Numbered from the stretch's first letter, positions 53,280 to 62,654 are shown. The stretch is 64,000 nucleotides of DNA from Chitinophaga horti (GCF_022867795.2 NZ_CP107006.1:6076001-6140000), one strand, 5' to 3'. Made by a program: numbers and translations. The notes: generated by a model from the letters alone, not told the origin.

Positions 53280-53997
53280 CTTTCTGCCTTGCGGCGCTTT
53301 TATCTATTTAATAGGTTATGCTCACGGTTTAACTAAATTGGGCGGGTTCATTGCTCCCCGGATTACTTTCAAAACTATTATTCTTTTCGATTTATCTCAG
53401 CTTCAAGGTGTACCATTTATAATAAAGATATAAATGATTGCAAAACATCATGTGTTTAGTCGGCGCTCAAAGTACTGGATTTCAGTATAATACCAGCATT
53501 ATCCCGCTCTGCATGGAGGATGTTGCTGAAAACGTCGATGCCGTTAACTGCCGCGCGGTTAATGGCTATTTGTTGTTGTTTAAATTAATAAGAGCAAATC
53601 AATGTCTTGCCAATCACAAGATGAGTGAACAAACGCCAGGTTGCTGAATGGCCCGGGGAAAGTGATTATCAGGTTTCAACCCCTTAGAATGACCGATGAC
53701 TCTCGTCGCCTGCTGCACAGGCAAGAAATGGTTAAAACAGTTGAAACGACTAACAGGTGTACTGCTACCAAGGGTTAGGTAGCATGCTTCACCAGGGACA
53801 AATAGCTTCATTGCTAAAATTCGATTAAATACTTAACTGCTACACAAGAATGAAAAGTAAAATAGCAATTTATTTGAAATTAAACTATAATCTTCTATTA
53901 TAAATCTACTAATTGTAATTATTAAAGCAGGTTGGGAGATATTTCTTAGCGCAGCAGCTTATTAATTTATGATGGGTGGGGAAGGATTGGTGTAAAA
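53280..53997. other. Intergenic stretch without a recognised gene
   Basis: About 0.7 kb between divergent genes. It holds only short frames of poor composition (e.g. 53513-53647, ending PGC) and no clear -33/-7 promoter for the E1-like gene. Confidence 0.5.
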
Positions 53998-54031
53998 TTT
54001 GTGCAAAGTAGCACCTGATCAGTTAGATTTG
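53998..54031 (+). promoter_or_regulatory. Superoxide dismutase promoter
   Basis: TTTG (53998-54001), a 22-base spacer and TAGATTTG (54024-54031), 20 bases before the ATG. The spacer is slightly longer than usual. Confidence 0.6.
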
Positions 54032-54051
54032 TAATATCAACATGCTTTAAT

Positions 54052-54777
54052 ATGGACAAAAGAGAATTTCTCAAGATCGCCGGTATTGCAGGAGCAGCCG
54101 CCATGGTAAGCCCCAAAGGTTTATTTGCACAGTCGGCCGCTACGCCGGGTATCCTGGACCAGAAAGCGCCCTTTACCCTGCCGGAGCTTCCATACGCCTA
54201 TGGCGCTTTGGAACCCAGCATCGATAAAATGACGATGGAGATCCACCACGATAAGCACCATGCAGCTTATGTGAAGAACCTGAACGATGCCTTGCCTGGT
54301 ACGGCTTATGCATCGCTGAGCCTGGAGCAGATCATGGCTAAGGTGACAGAAAAAGACAAAGCGATCCGCAATAACGGTGGCGGCCACTATAACCACAGCC
54401 TGTTCTGGACGATCCTCGGCAAAGGAGGCGGAAAGCCTTCCGCAAAACTGGCTAAAGCCATCGAAAAGGCTTTTGGCTCAATGGAGCAGTTCCAGACTAA
54501 ATTCAATGATGCTGCAAAGACACAGTTCGGTTCCGGCTGGGCATGGCTCATCGTGAAGAAGGATGAATCGCTGGCCGTAGCCGCTACACCTAACCAGGAC
54601 AATCCCCTGATGACGCAGATCGTGAAGGAAACAGGTACACCTATCCTGGGCCTTGATGTGTGGGAACATGCGTATTACCTGAAATACCAGAACAAACGCC
54701 CCGACTACATTTCCGCTTTCTGGAATGTGATTAACTGGGCCGAAGTAGAAAAACGGTATGAGGCTGCACTGAAATAG
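54052..54777 (+). CDS. Exported Fe/Mn superoxide dismutase
   Basis: A 241-residue enzyme. The first 30 residues form an export signal with a KR-type twin-arginine-like motif (DKREFLKIAG), then the mature enzyme. Metal ligands are His in MEIHHDKHH, His in GGGHYNHSLFW, and Asp and His in DVWEHAYYLKY. It removes superoxide, here outside the cytoplasm. Metal choice (Fe or Mn) cannot be settled by eye. Fe/Mn enzymes are usually cytoplasmic, so the signal is unusual; export could use the Tat path with a pre-loaded metal. Confidence 0.92.
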   Translation: MDKREFLKIAGIAGAAAMVSPKGLFAQSAATPGILDQKAPFTLPELPYAYGALEPSIDKMTMEIHHDKHHAAYVKNLNDALPGTAYASLSLEQIMAKVTEKDKAIRNNGGGHYNHSLFWTILGKGGGKPSAKLAKAIEKAFGSMEQFQTKFNDAAKTQFGSGWAWLIVKKDESLAVAATPNQDNPLMTQIVKETGTPILGLDVWEHAYYLKYQNKRPDYISAFWNVINWAEVEKRYEAALK

Positions 54778-54800
54778 TGGGCACCGTATCCAGATAAAAA

Positions 54801-54835
54801 AAGCCCCTTGTTGCATATGCAGCAGGGGGCTTCTT
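54801..54835. terminator. Terminator between convergent genes
   Basis: AAGCCCC pairs with GGGGCTT, enclosing a TGTTGCA-type inner stem, with T and A runs on both sides. Confidence 0.82.
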
Positions 54836-54837
54836 CA

Positions 54838-56463
54838 TTATTTTCTTCGGAAAAAGACGAAACCGTTCTTTTCGCCTGTCAGTTCCAGGTTAGGGTGATG
54901 AATATATTTGTCTTTGTGATTGATGCGGCAGATGAAATACACGGGTTTGTCCACCGCCCCGTTTAACAGCCACTCTTTATCGTACTGGCCTACATTTGGT
55001 GCCGGTTGTTTTTGTGCGTAAAACAGGTGGGCGTAGCTATGATAATTCAACGGGTACACGTACACGTCTTTACCGGCAAACTGTTTAAAGTATTCGATAG
55101 CGGCGTTTTGTGAGTACAGTTCCACCTTCGGCACGAAGTGCGCCATGGTTACCTGTATCAAAAACATCGAACTAAAAAACAGGGTGAGCAGCCCATTGCG
55201 CACTTTGCCCCTTAGCAATAAAACGCCACCAATGATCACAGCCAGTACGTAGAACAGGCCAAAACCGGTTTCGGCAAAGTGCCAGGGAACAACGGCTTCC
55301 AGGTTAGCACGGGCGAATTTGTCGCCGATATGCGGGATTAATTCTTTGGCATATAAACCTACCAGCGGCAGGGCGGCGATCAGGATGCCCAGCAGGCAAC
55401 CGATGCCGATGAGCAGCCCTACATGCCATTTGCGGAGCGAAAACTTGCCTTCTGCCAGGCGGTATACATACAGCGCTGCCAGGAAGCTAAGCGGGAAGTA
55501 ACACAGCGACGAATAGTGCACGATCTTCGTTTCCACGATAGAAAACAGGATCAACACCACCCAAAACAGCACCCACATCCAGCGTTTTAGGTCCTTCAGC
55601 TCCATATTTTCGCCGGTGTAAACCGACTGTCCGCCCTTACGGCCGCGAAAGGCCGCCACCAGGAAGATGCTGGCAGGGAAACAACCTATGAGCAGCACGA
55701 TCCAGTGGTAAAAGAAAGACCCTCCGTGACCGGCGTCCGGCGTGCTGAACAGGCGCACCTGGTAAACAAGGAACTCATTTACAAACCACCAGCCATGGGA
55801 AATGATCTCGTACCCGAACCACGACAGTGGTATAATGGCTGCAAAAGCGGAGATCAACAGGAGGTGTACCACTTTAATACCGATGCGGAACTTATTCCAG
55901 ATCCAGTAGGCAAGTAAACACAATACGCAAATGATGACTGCAGCCGGACCTTTCGTAAGTACGGCGAGTCCCAGCATAGCGCCACTCAACATGGCCATAC
56001 GCATCGGTTTGGTGCCCCAGTTAATGCGGTAGGCAAAATAGATGGAAAGGAAGATAAAGAGATTGAACGTCGGGTCAATGATGCCTGACTTAAAATAGAA
56101 GTGCGGCAACCAGGAGCCTGCGTACACGAGCGTCCACCACCAGGCGAACTTTTCGTCTACCAGCTTTTTGCCGATGGCAAAGAAGCTTACCAGTGTGGCG
56201 ATACCGATAATCGCGTTAGGAAAGCGGGCGGCAAATTCATTGATGCCGAATATTTTCATGCTCAGTACCTGTAGCCATATAAACAGCGGCGGCTTTTCCC
56301 AGAAAGCGCGGAAATCGATCTGTACCTGTGTGTAATTACCGGAAACGATCATTTCGCGCGCAGCTTCGGCAAAATTGACCTCGTCCCAGTCAAATAGGTG
56401 TACGGCTCCAATAAAAGGAATGAAAAGCAAAGCGGCCGCTAAGGCAATAAACAGGTACTTCAT
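54838..56463 (-). CDS. GT39/ArnT-like membrane glycosyltransferase
   Basis: A 541-residue polytopic protein with about eleven to twelve membrane helices. The N-terminal HLFDWDEVNFAEAAREM has the acidic DWDE motif and EAAR typical of the dolichol-phosphate-mannose/ArnT group. RAFWEKPPLFIWLQ follows. The family moves a sugar from a lipid carrier to a lipid or protein on the outer face of the inner membrane. The sugar and acceptor are unknown. The PAP2 gene lies 21 bases upstream in the same direction; a lipid-phosphate phosphatase beside a lipid-linked glycosyltransferase makes sense. Confidence 0.88.
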   Translation of the reverse strand: MKYLFIALAAALLFIPFIGAVHLFDWDEVNFAEAAREMIVSGNYTQVQIDFRAFWEKPPLFIWLQVLSMKIFGINEFAARFPNAIIGIATLVSFFAIGKKLVDEKFAWWWTLVYAGSWLPHFYFKSGIIDPTFNLFIFLSIYFAYRINWGTKPMRMAMLSGAMLGLAVLTKGPAAVIICVLCLLAYWIWNKFRIGIKVVHLLLISAFAAIIPLSWFGYEIISHGWWFVNEFLVYQVRLFSTPDAGHGGSFFYHWIVLLIGCFPASIFLVAAFRGRKGGQSVYTGENMELKDLKRWMWVLFWVVLILFSIVETKIVHYSSLCYFPLSFLAALYVYRLAEGKFSLRKWHVGLLIGIGCLLGILIAALPLVGLYAKELIPHIGDKFARANLEAVVPWHFAETGFGLFYVLAVIIGGVLLLRGKVRNGLLTLFFSSMFLIQVTMAHFVPKVELYSQNAAIEYFKQFAGKDVYVYPLNYHSYAHLFYAQKQPAPNVGQYDKEWLLNGAVDKPVYFICRINHKDKYIHHPNLELTGEKNGFVFFRRK

Positions 56464-56484
56464 GCAGGATGCTAGTTTTTAAAA

Positions 56485-57174
56485 TTATGCCATGGCACCG
56501 ATGCCCTGGGCAGGTATGGCGGGTTCCGTTTCGCGCAGGCGGCCGGAACGCGGCGTTCTTCCTTTCATCAGGTGGAAGGCGAATAATACCAGCATGCAGC
56601 TAAAGGTGCCGATCATACTCCCGATATACACGTCTTCGAAAAAGTGCTGCGCCAGGTAGATGCGTGACCAGCCGGCCACTAAAGCTACTACAAACAAGCA
56701 AAGCGACGCGGTTTTATTCCGCAATGTCATGGCGAGGAAGCAGCACATGGCAAATGCCGTGGCCGTATGTCCGGAAGGGAAGCTGAGTGATTTGTGCACC
56801 CTTACCCATTCTACGGTGTGAATAATGCTCGTGTCCGTGAAGTAGGCCATTGGTCTCGGTGCGCCCAGCTTGTGTTTGAGTACTTGTACAAACAGTGCTA
56901 CCAGTAACAGCGTAATGCCGCCCATCAGGAACAGCCGGTACTTACGCATAGCCAGCAGAACGGCGAGCATAACACCGAATGCCCAACCATCTCCCAGCCA
57001 GGTAATCCACGAAAAAAAGTGGTCGGCAAAGGGAGCGTGCACCTGGTTGATGCCGATAAACAGTTCTTCTTTTGTAAAGAACACAAATTGTAGGGTGGCG
57101 CCTATGGCAAGCCATGCGAAAAAGGGAAGGAAGAAATATGAATTTCCCCTCACCATTGTTGACAGTGTTTTCAA
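56485..57174 (-). CDS. PAP2-family membrane phosphatase
   Basis: A 229-residue protein with about six membrane helices. The three-part phosphatase signature is present: KHKLGAPRP, PSGHTA and SRIYLAQHFFED. It probably removes phosphate from undecaprenyl pyrophosphate or a phosphatidyl lipid at the periplasmic face. The gene is followed by the GT39-like gene and preceded by an LptF/G-type gene with a 76-base gap, suggesting a set of envelope genes. Confidence 0.92.
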   Translation of the reverse strand: MKTLSTMVRGNSYFFLPFFAWLAIGATLQFVFFTKEELFIGINQVHAPFADHFFSWITWLGDGWAFGVMLAVLLAMRKYRLFLMGGITLLLVALFVQVLKHKLGAPRPMAYFTDTSIIHTVEWVRVHKSLSFPSGHTATAFAMCCFLAMTLRNKTASLCLFVVALVAGWSRIYLAQHFFEDVYIGSMIGTFSCMLVLFAFHLMKGRTPRSGRLRETEPAIPAQGIGAMA

Positions 57175-57250
57175 GGTAAGAGCGTTTGTAAAGTTGTAGG
57201 TCTGTAGGTTTTCTTGCTCGAACTCCGCTATTTCAATTTCTAAAGTTGCT

Positions 57251-58693
57251 TTATTTAGTTGTAAGCTGTTGTTTTCTGTTGTTTATCAATTTCTTAATTT
57301 TTTGCCATGAACGGAAATAGAACTCTTTATTAAAGAGCTGTGAATCGTTCATCGCTTTATACACAAGGAATGCGGCGATGGGCATCAATACGATATTGGA
57401 CAGCCACATACCACTCCAGGTTTGCATTACTCCACCACGCGCCATTTTCTCCCCAATCATAAAGAAAATGTTGAATATTACAAAGAATATCACCGCAAAA
57501 ACGAGTGGCGTACCCAAACCGCCCTTCCGGATGATGGAGCCAAGCGGTGCACCAATCAGGAATAGTACGATACACGCGAAAGCCAGGGTGAATTTACGTT
57601 GCCATTCTACTTTAAACAATAGCACTTCGCTGTGCCTTTGTTTAAATTCGGTAGCCAGCGAGCCGATGTTCGTTTGTGCTTCGCGGATAGTTTGTTCGGT
57701 TCTCTCCAATACATAACGCCGATCTTTGTCGGGTATGATCTGCATGAAGCTGTCGACTTTCAAAGCGGGCGCTTTGGCCATCCAGCCTGTGTCTTTCCAT
57801 TTATAGAATCCGTAACGGGAGCTTACATAGGCGTTCACCCGTTGCTGATAGGTTTTTTCTTCTTTCTGCAGGGAGTCGATCGCCACGTCGAGCTGCCGCA
57901 CGTTCAGCATTTGCTGATTGTCTTTAAAACGGTCTTCGTCCGTTTGGTTGAGTCCGAACTGGGTAAGGTCAAACGCTTTTTTATACCGTTTAAAACCCTG
58001 GCGCACCAGCTGGTTCTTTTCCAGGTTGTTTGCCGGGCCGCGCTCTTCATACCGCCATCCATTCTCGAGGATGAAATACAGGAAACGTTTGTCTTCCGAT
58101 ACCTGCATTTTACCTTTTTCGGCAATGGTGAGGTTGTCGAAACCACCGGCGCCGTTGCGATCATAGATCATTACCTGGTGGATCGTTTGGTTGTCGGCAT
58201 CCTTTTTCGCTACTTTGATGGTATAGTTCTGGATCTCTGTATAAAACACGCCTGGCTTAATATTGAAAGCCGGTTTCGAGTTGGTGATGCGCCAGAGCAG
58301 TGACTTCGACTTGAGGTTCGCTACCGGTATCACGTAATTCGAAAACAGGAATGCAAATATGGCGATGCCCACACACACGAGGAGCAGGGGACGAATAAAG
58401 CGAAGCAGGGAAATGCCGGCAGATTTGATGGCTACCAGTTCAAAGCTTTCACCAAGGTTGCCGAACGTCATGATAGACGACAGCAGTACGGCGAGGGGAA
58501 GGGCGAGCGGCACCAGGCTGGTGGTGGTGTACAGGAGCAGTTCGAGTATCGTTCCGGTATCCAGTCCCTTACCCACCAGGTCATCGATGTATTTCCAGAG
58601 AAATTGCATGATCAGCACGAACAGCGTTACGAAAAACGTAGCGATGAACGGGCCCAGGAAGGCTTTTATAATGAGTTTATCGAGTTTCTTCAC
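57251..58693 (-). CDS. LptF/LptG-family permease
   Basis: A 480-residue membrane protein starting with GTG at 58693. There are three helices at each end and a large periplasmic beta-jellyroll domain between them, as in LptF/LptG (YjgP/YjgQ), the permease of the lipopolysaccharide exporter. Typical stretches are KAFLGPFIATF, LVPLALPLAVLLSSIMTFG and IGAPLGSIIRKGGLG. Whether it is LptF or LptG cannot be decided, and no second copy or LptB is nearby. Confidence 0.9.
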   Translation of the reverse strand: MKKLDKLIIKAFLGPFIATFFVTLFVLIMQFLWKYIDDLVGKGLDTGTILELLLYTTTSLVPLALPLAVLLSSIMTFGNLGESFELVAIKSAGISLLRFIRPLLLVCVGIAIFAFLFSNYVIPVANLKSKSLLWRITNSKPAFNIKPGVFYTEIQNYTIKVAKKDADNQTIHQVMIYDRNGAGGFDNLTIAEKGKMQVSEDKRFLYFILENGWRYEERGPANNLEKNQLVRQGFKRYKKAFDLTQFGLNQTDEDRFKDNQQMLNVRQLDVAIDSLQKEEKTYQQRVNAYVSSRYGFYKWKDTGWMAKAPALKVDSFMQIIPDKDRRYVLERTEQTIREAQTNIGSLATEFKQRHSEVLLFKVEWQRKFTLAFACIVLFLIGAPLGSIIRKGGLGTPLVFAVIFFVIFNIFFMIGEKMARGGVMQTWSGMWLSNIVLMPIAAFLVYKAMNDSQLFNKEFYFRSWQKIKKLINNRKQQLTTK

Positions 58694-58796
58694 CGGTGAT
58701 TTTATGTTTAATCGCGAGCAGTACGGGCGAAACGGGCCACAAATAAGCTATTTTTGCGATGCACAAAGTTAACACGATTCCTTCAAGGAGCGTGAG

Positions 58797-59455
58797 GTGA
58801 AAGCTAAAATACAGTTAAATTATTTTCAGGCAGCTATGGAACAATTCGGACTAACACCGCAGGAGCGGGCGATCGTAACAGATGCATCTTGGATTTTTCA
58901 CAAGTTGAACATCACGCAAAAGGTGTACGAACTGTTCGGCAGGCTGCATGAAGTGCTGGCGGCGCATCCGCTCACAGCCCGCTTTCCGCTGCCGGAAGGC
59001 TGCCTGTCACACGGCGCTAAAATATCTAAAGGCGAACGCTATCGCGACCTGCCTTATGTGATATTGGATTACCCTCGCTATTTTAAAGGCAATAATATCT
59101 TCGCCATCCGCACGCTGTTCTGGTGGGGACGTTGCTTCAGCCTTACACTGCATTTATCAGGGGATGAAAAGAGTAGGTTTGAAAAAAAATTGCTCGCAGC
59201 CAGGGAATTACTGCAGCTAATGGCTTTTACATTTGCGTAAACGAAGATCCGTGGGAGCACCATTTCGAAGAAGATAATTACCGCCCTGCTGCCGAATTTA
59301 CCGAACAGGTATGGAAAAATAACATTCTCGGGCGGCCTTTTGTGAAGTTCGCTAAACGTTATGAACTGGATGTTTGGGAAAACGTAGTATCAGACGCAGA
59401 GAAGGATTATACAACACTACTGGGTCTGCTGGATGAGCATGGAAGCAGACATTAA
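58797..59455 (+). pseudogene. Frameshifted hypothetical protein gene
   Basis: A GTG start at 58797 follows an AAGGAG Shine-Dalgarno-like site and gives 147 residues ending at 59240 (...ARELLQLMAFTFA). From about 59217 a second frame continues with clearly protein-like sequence (NGFYICVNEDPWEHHFEE) to a stop at 59455, where it overlaps the next gene by four bases. One base appears to be missing near 59205-59218. The joined product would be about 219 residues. I do not recognise the family. The change may be a real mutation, a sequencing error or a programmed shift. A TATTTTTG box at 58749-58756 is a likely promoter. Confidence 0.72.
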
Positions 59456-59832
59456 TTTCCGATACGGTGGAAAAGGTCTTTGATCTGGTAATCCCAAAGT
59501 TGGCTCTGGTCAGCCACTTCTTTCTTTTCTGCAAAATCTTTAATGATCAGGATAGTCTGGTTGGTTACATCAGATATGCGGATGCGGAACTCAAAAAATT
59601 CATCTTTAGGCGCATGCAGCCAGTGTAAACGGATGAATTCTTCTTCCTCTTGTTCCAATACCTCCGCTTCTTCTGCAGAGCCGTTCCAGGAAAAGGAAAA
59701 CACGTTATCCCTGAAATCTACTTTGTCTGCAAACCATTCCTGTAATCCGGCGGGAGTAGACAAAAACTCATATAAGATACCTGGAGAGCACCGTACCGGA
59801 TATTCTAACTCATATTGCACTTTCTTTGACAT
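59452..59832 (-). CDS. START-like (SRPBCC/AHSA1-type) domain protein
   Basis: A 126-residue protein. YELEYPVRCSPGILYEFLSTPAGLQEWFAD by position is the classic opening of AHSA1-type START-like domains, followed by a strand-rich middle (VLEQEEEEFIRLHWLHAP) and a C-terminal helix. The fold holds a hydrophobic cavity; the ligand is unknown. A TAATTTTG box on the minus strand (59904-59911) is its probable promoter. Confidence 0.85.
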   Translation of the reverse strand: MSKKVQYELEYPVRCSPGILYEFLSTPAGLQEWFADKVDFRDNVFSFSWNGSAEEAEVLEQEEEEFIRLHWLHAPKDEFFEFRIRISDVTNQTILIIKDFAEKKEVADQSQLWDYQIKDLFHRIGN

Positions 59833-60121
59833 TGCTCGGTTTTATTAAAAAAAATCAAATCATCTATGCTGCAATTATAGAAAAATATTTAGTCTATCAA
59901 AATTATTTCTGCGTTTTTTTTAGCGGAATAAGTTGTTCATTTTCACAGCTAAAGATTCTCTTGCATATTATCGATTTTGTTTATAACTAAAGATATTCTA
60001 AAGACGATAAACGGACGATATACACTTAATCCGTAAATTGCAGGTACTGAGCAATGTTGACCATTCCCCGTTTTTCCTTTCCTGTAACGAGTTCTGCCAC
60101 TACGATTATGGGAAATATCGG

Positions 60122-60143
60122 TTTCAATCGATTTTGATTGAAA
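60122..60143. repeat. Inverted repeat upstream of the primary sigma factor gene
   Basis: TTTCAATC, a six-base spacer and GATTGAAA, a perfect 8-bp inverted repeat ending 25 bases before the -33 box. It could be an operator. The rest of 59833-60121 shows nothing recognisable. Confidence 0.55.
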
Positions 60144-60167
60144 AAGGTCTAACAGGTAATAATTTTT

Positions 60168-60198
60168 TTTGGGTGACGTCTAAAAAAAGTTATTTTTG
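60168..60198 (+). promoter_or_regulatory. rpoD promoter (-33/-7)
   Basis: TTTG (60168-60171), a 19-base spacer and TATTTTTG (60191-60198): a textbook Bacteroidota promoter, giving a leader of about 50 bases. Confidence 0.85.
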
Positions 60199-60252
60199 TT
60201 CAGCATTCTTCTAAAGTTAACATTTCATTAACCTGTAACTGTTCCGATTGCT

Positions 60253-61128
60253 ATGTCAATGCGCCAACTAAAAATCACCAAATCTATCACGAACCGGGAG
60301 TCTCAGTCTCTCGAGAAGTATTTGCAGGAGATCGGCAAAGTAGATCTGATTACGCCTGAAGAAGAGGTGAACCTGGCCATCCGCATTAAACAGGGCGACC
60401 AGCGCGCTTTGGAGAAACTCACCAAAGCTAACCTGCGTTTCGTGGTATCTGTTGCCAAACAGTATCAGAACCAGGGCTTGTCACTCAGTGATCTGATCAA
60501 TGAAGGTAACCTCGGTCTCATCAAAGCTGCACAGCGTTTCGATGAAACCCGCGGTTTCAAATTCATTTCCTACGCTGTTTGGTGGATTCGCCAGTCAATT
60601 CTGCAGGCTTTGGCCGAACAGTCGCGCATTGTACGTTTGCCGCTGAACAAAGTTGGCTTGTCTAACAAGATCAGTAAAGCATATTCCCAGCTGGAACAGG
60701 AGTTTGAAAGGGAGCCGTCTCCTGACGAACTGGCTACCATCCTGGAAATCAATACAGAAGAAGTAGAGGCTACGCTGGGCGTTGCTGCCCGTCACGTATC
60801 GATGGATGCACCTTTTATCGACGGGGAAGATAACTCCCTGCTGGACGTGCTCGAAAATCCGAACGCATCCAGTGCGGACGAGGAGCTGGATCACCATGAC
60901 TCCCTGCGCCGCGAGATCGAGCGCTCACTTTCTACCCTTACAGACAGGCAGAAAGATGTAATTATCCTGTATTTCGGTATCGCAGTTGAACATCCGATGT
61001 CACTGGAAGATATCGGCGAAAAGTTTGGTTTAACCCGTGAAAGGGTGCGCCAGATCAAGGATAAGGCGATCACGAAACTGCGTACCACCTCCCGTAGCAA
61101 ACTGCTGAGAAACTATCTCGGTAGCTGA
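60253..61128 (+). CDS. rpoD: Primary sigma factor (SigA/RpoD-type)
   Basis: A 291-residue sigma-70 factor that lacks the long N-terminal region 1.1, as usual in Bacteroidota. Region 1.2 (SLEKYLQEIGKVDLITPEEE by position), region 2 with NLRFVVSVAKQY and FKFISYAVWWIRQSI, region 3, and region 4 with DIGEKFGLTRERVRQIKDKA are all intact. It directs RNA polymerase to housekeeping promoters of the TTTG/TAnnTTTG type. A second in-frame ATG lies two codons after the chosen one, so the start is 60253 or 60259. Confidence 0.95.
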   Translation: MSMRQLKITKSITNRESQSLEKYLQEIGKVDLITPEEEVNLAIRIKQGDQRALEKLTKANLRFVVSVAKQYQNQGLSLSDLINEGNLGLIKAAQRFDETRGFKFISYAVWWIRQSILQALAEQSRIVRLPLNKVGLSNKISKAYSQLEQEFEREPSPDELATILEINTEEVEATLGVAARHVSMDAPFIDGEDNSLLDVLENPNASSADEELDHHDSLRREIERSLSTLTDRQKDVIILYFGIAVEHPMSLEDIGEKFGLTRERVRQIKDKAITKLRTTSRSKLLRNYLGS

Positions 61129-61141
61129 TAAGCGGTCCCGT

Positions 61142-61174
61142 TTTGCATTTTCTTTTCGAAAAAACATATTTTTG
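61142..61174 (+). promoter_or_regulatory. ffh promoter (-33/-7)
   Basis: TTTG (61142-61145), a 21-base spacer and TATTTTTG (61167-61174). The predicted RNA start is near 61180, just before a terminator-like hairpin. Confidence 0.75.
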
Positions 61175-61184
61175 CAGACCTTAT

Positions 61185-61216
61185 AATGGTGAATATCCTG
61201 ATATTCACCATTTTTT
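61185..61216 (+). terminator. Terminator or attenuator hairpin in the ffh leader
   Basis: AATGGTGAATAT pairs perfectly with ATATTCACCATT over a CCTG loop, followed by T. It lies after the predicted ffh promoter, so it would act either as the rpoD terminator or as an attenuator of ffh. Confidence 0.7.
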
Positions 61217-61230
61217 ATTAATACTTGTAG

Positions 61231-61248
61231 CCACCGCCACAACGGTGG
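61231..61248 (+). promoter_or_regulatory. Second hairpin in the ffh leader
   Basis: CCACCG pairs with CGGTGG over six bases, 21 bases before the ffh start codon. Confidence 0.5.
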
Positions 61249-61269
61249 TAACCATAAAACTCACCAACA

Positions 61270-62601
61270 ATGTTCGAATCACTATCGGAGAGGCTGGATT
61301 CAGCGTTTAAGCAGCTTAAAGGCGAGGGACGCATTTCCGAGATCAACGTAGCAACCACTGTGAAAGAGATCCGCCGCGCGCTGGTGGATGCGGATGTGAA
61401 CTTTAAAATAGCCAAGGACTTTACCGACAGGGTAAAAGAAAAAGCCATGGGCGAAAAGGTAATTACTGCCATTTCTCCCGGCCAGCTGATGGTGAAAATC
61501 GTGAAAGATGAACTGGTGGAGCTGATGGGCAACACCGAAGTGGAGCTGGACCTGAAAAATAACCCTACCGTGATCCTCATCGCAGGTTTGCAGGGTTCGG
61601 GTAAAACAACCTTTTCCGGTAAACTGGCCAACTTCCTCAAAACAAAGAAAAATAAGAAACCGTTACTGGTAGCGGCCGACATTTACCGTCCGGCGGCGAT
61701 CGATCAGCTGAAAGTGCTGGGCGGCCAGATCGGGGTGGAAGTATATTCCGAGCCTGAAAATAAGAACGCGGTACAGATCGCAGAAAATGCGATCAAAGAG
61801 GCGAAAGCGAAAGGCAATAACGTAGTGATCATCGATACCGCCGGCCGTTTGGCTGTAGATGAGGTGATGATGACCGAGGTGGCCAATGTAAAGGCGGCCG
61901 TTAACCCGCAGGAAATCCTGTTCGTTGTGGACTCGATGACTGGTCAGGATGCCGTGAACACCGCCAAGGCGTTCAACGAAAGACTGGACTTCTCCGGTGT
62001 GGTACTGACTAAACTCGATGGCGATACCCGCGGTGGTGCGGCGCTCACGATCAAGTATACCGTGCAGAAGCCGATCAAGTTCGTGAGCATGGGGGAAAAG
62101 CTGGATACACTGGATGTATTTTATCCGGAACGTATGGCGCAGCGTATTCTCGGCATGGGTGATATTACCACCCTCGTAGAACGTGCGCAGGCACAGTTCG
62201 ACGAAGAACAGGCCAAAAAGCTGGAGAAAAAGATCCGCCAGAACAAATTTGACTTCGACGACTTCAAAGAACAGCTTTCCCAGATCAAAAAAATGGGTAG
62301 CCTGAAAGACCTGCTGGGTATGATCCCGGGTGTAGGTAAAGCGGTGAAGGACCTGGACATCAGCGACGACGCCTTCAAAGGTATTGAAGCGATGATCAAC
62401 TCTATGACCCCGGCCGAACGGGCTAATCCCGACCTGATCGAAGGCAGCCGTCGTAAACGTATTGCGAAAGGCGCTGGTAAAGACATTCAGGACGTAAATC
62501 AGTTCATGAAGCAGTTCGAGCAGATGCGCCAGATGATGAAGATGATGAACAAGATGCCCGGCGGCGGAAAAGGCCTGAAAGGAATGAGAATGGGCCGCTA
62601 G
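61270..62601 (+). CDS. ffh: Ffh, signal recognition particle protein
   Basis: A 443-residue GTPase: an N domain (1-90), a G domain with the P-loop GLQGSGKTT (near 105), DTAGR and TKLDGDTRGG, and a methionine-rich M domain that binds 4.5S RNA and signal sequences (QFEQMRQMMKMMNKMPGGG by position). It delivers nascent membrane proteins to FtsY. The leader carries two hairpins (61185 and 61231), suggesting regulation after transcription starts. Confidence 0.96.
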   Translation: MFESLSERLDSAFKQLKGEGRISEINVATTVKEIRRALVDADVNFKIAKDFTDRVKEKAMGEKVITAISPGQLMVKIVKDELVELMGNTEVELDLKNNPTVILIAGLQGSGKTTFSGKLANFLKTKKNKKPLLVAADIYRPAAIDQLKVLGGQIGVEVYSEPENKNAVQIAENAIKEAKAKGNNVVIIDTAGRLAVDEVMMTEVANVKAAVNPQEILFVVDSMTGQDAVNTAKAFNERLDFSGVVLTKLDGDTRGGAALTIKYTVQKPIKFVSMGEKLDTLDVFYPERMAQRILGMGDITTLVERAQAQFDEEQAKKLEKKIRQNKFDFDDFKEQLSQIKKMGSLKDLLGMIPGVGKAVKDLDISDDAFKGIEAMINSMTPAERANPDLIEGSRRKRIAKGAGKDIQDVNQFMKQFEQMRQMMKMMNKMPGGGKGLKGMRMGR

Positions 62602-62654
62602 TAATGGTGTGAACAGGAATGAACAGGATAATTTTGTAAAAATGGCAAATGACT

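Noticed and set aside
53438..53647. Short frame ending in PGC upstream of the superoxide dismutase gene, considered as a signal peptide precursor for the nearby cassette
   Set aside because: It uses a TTG or internal ATG start, lacks a promoter and has no secretion signal.
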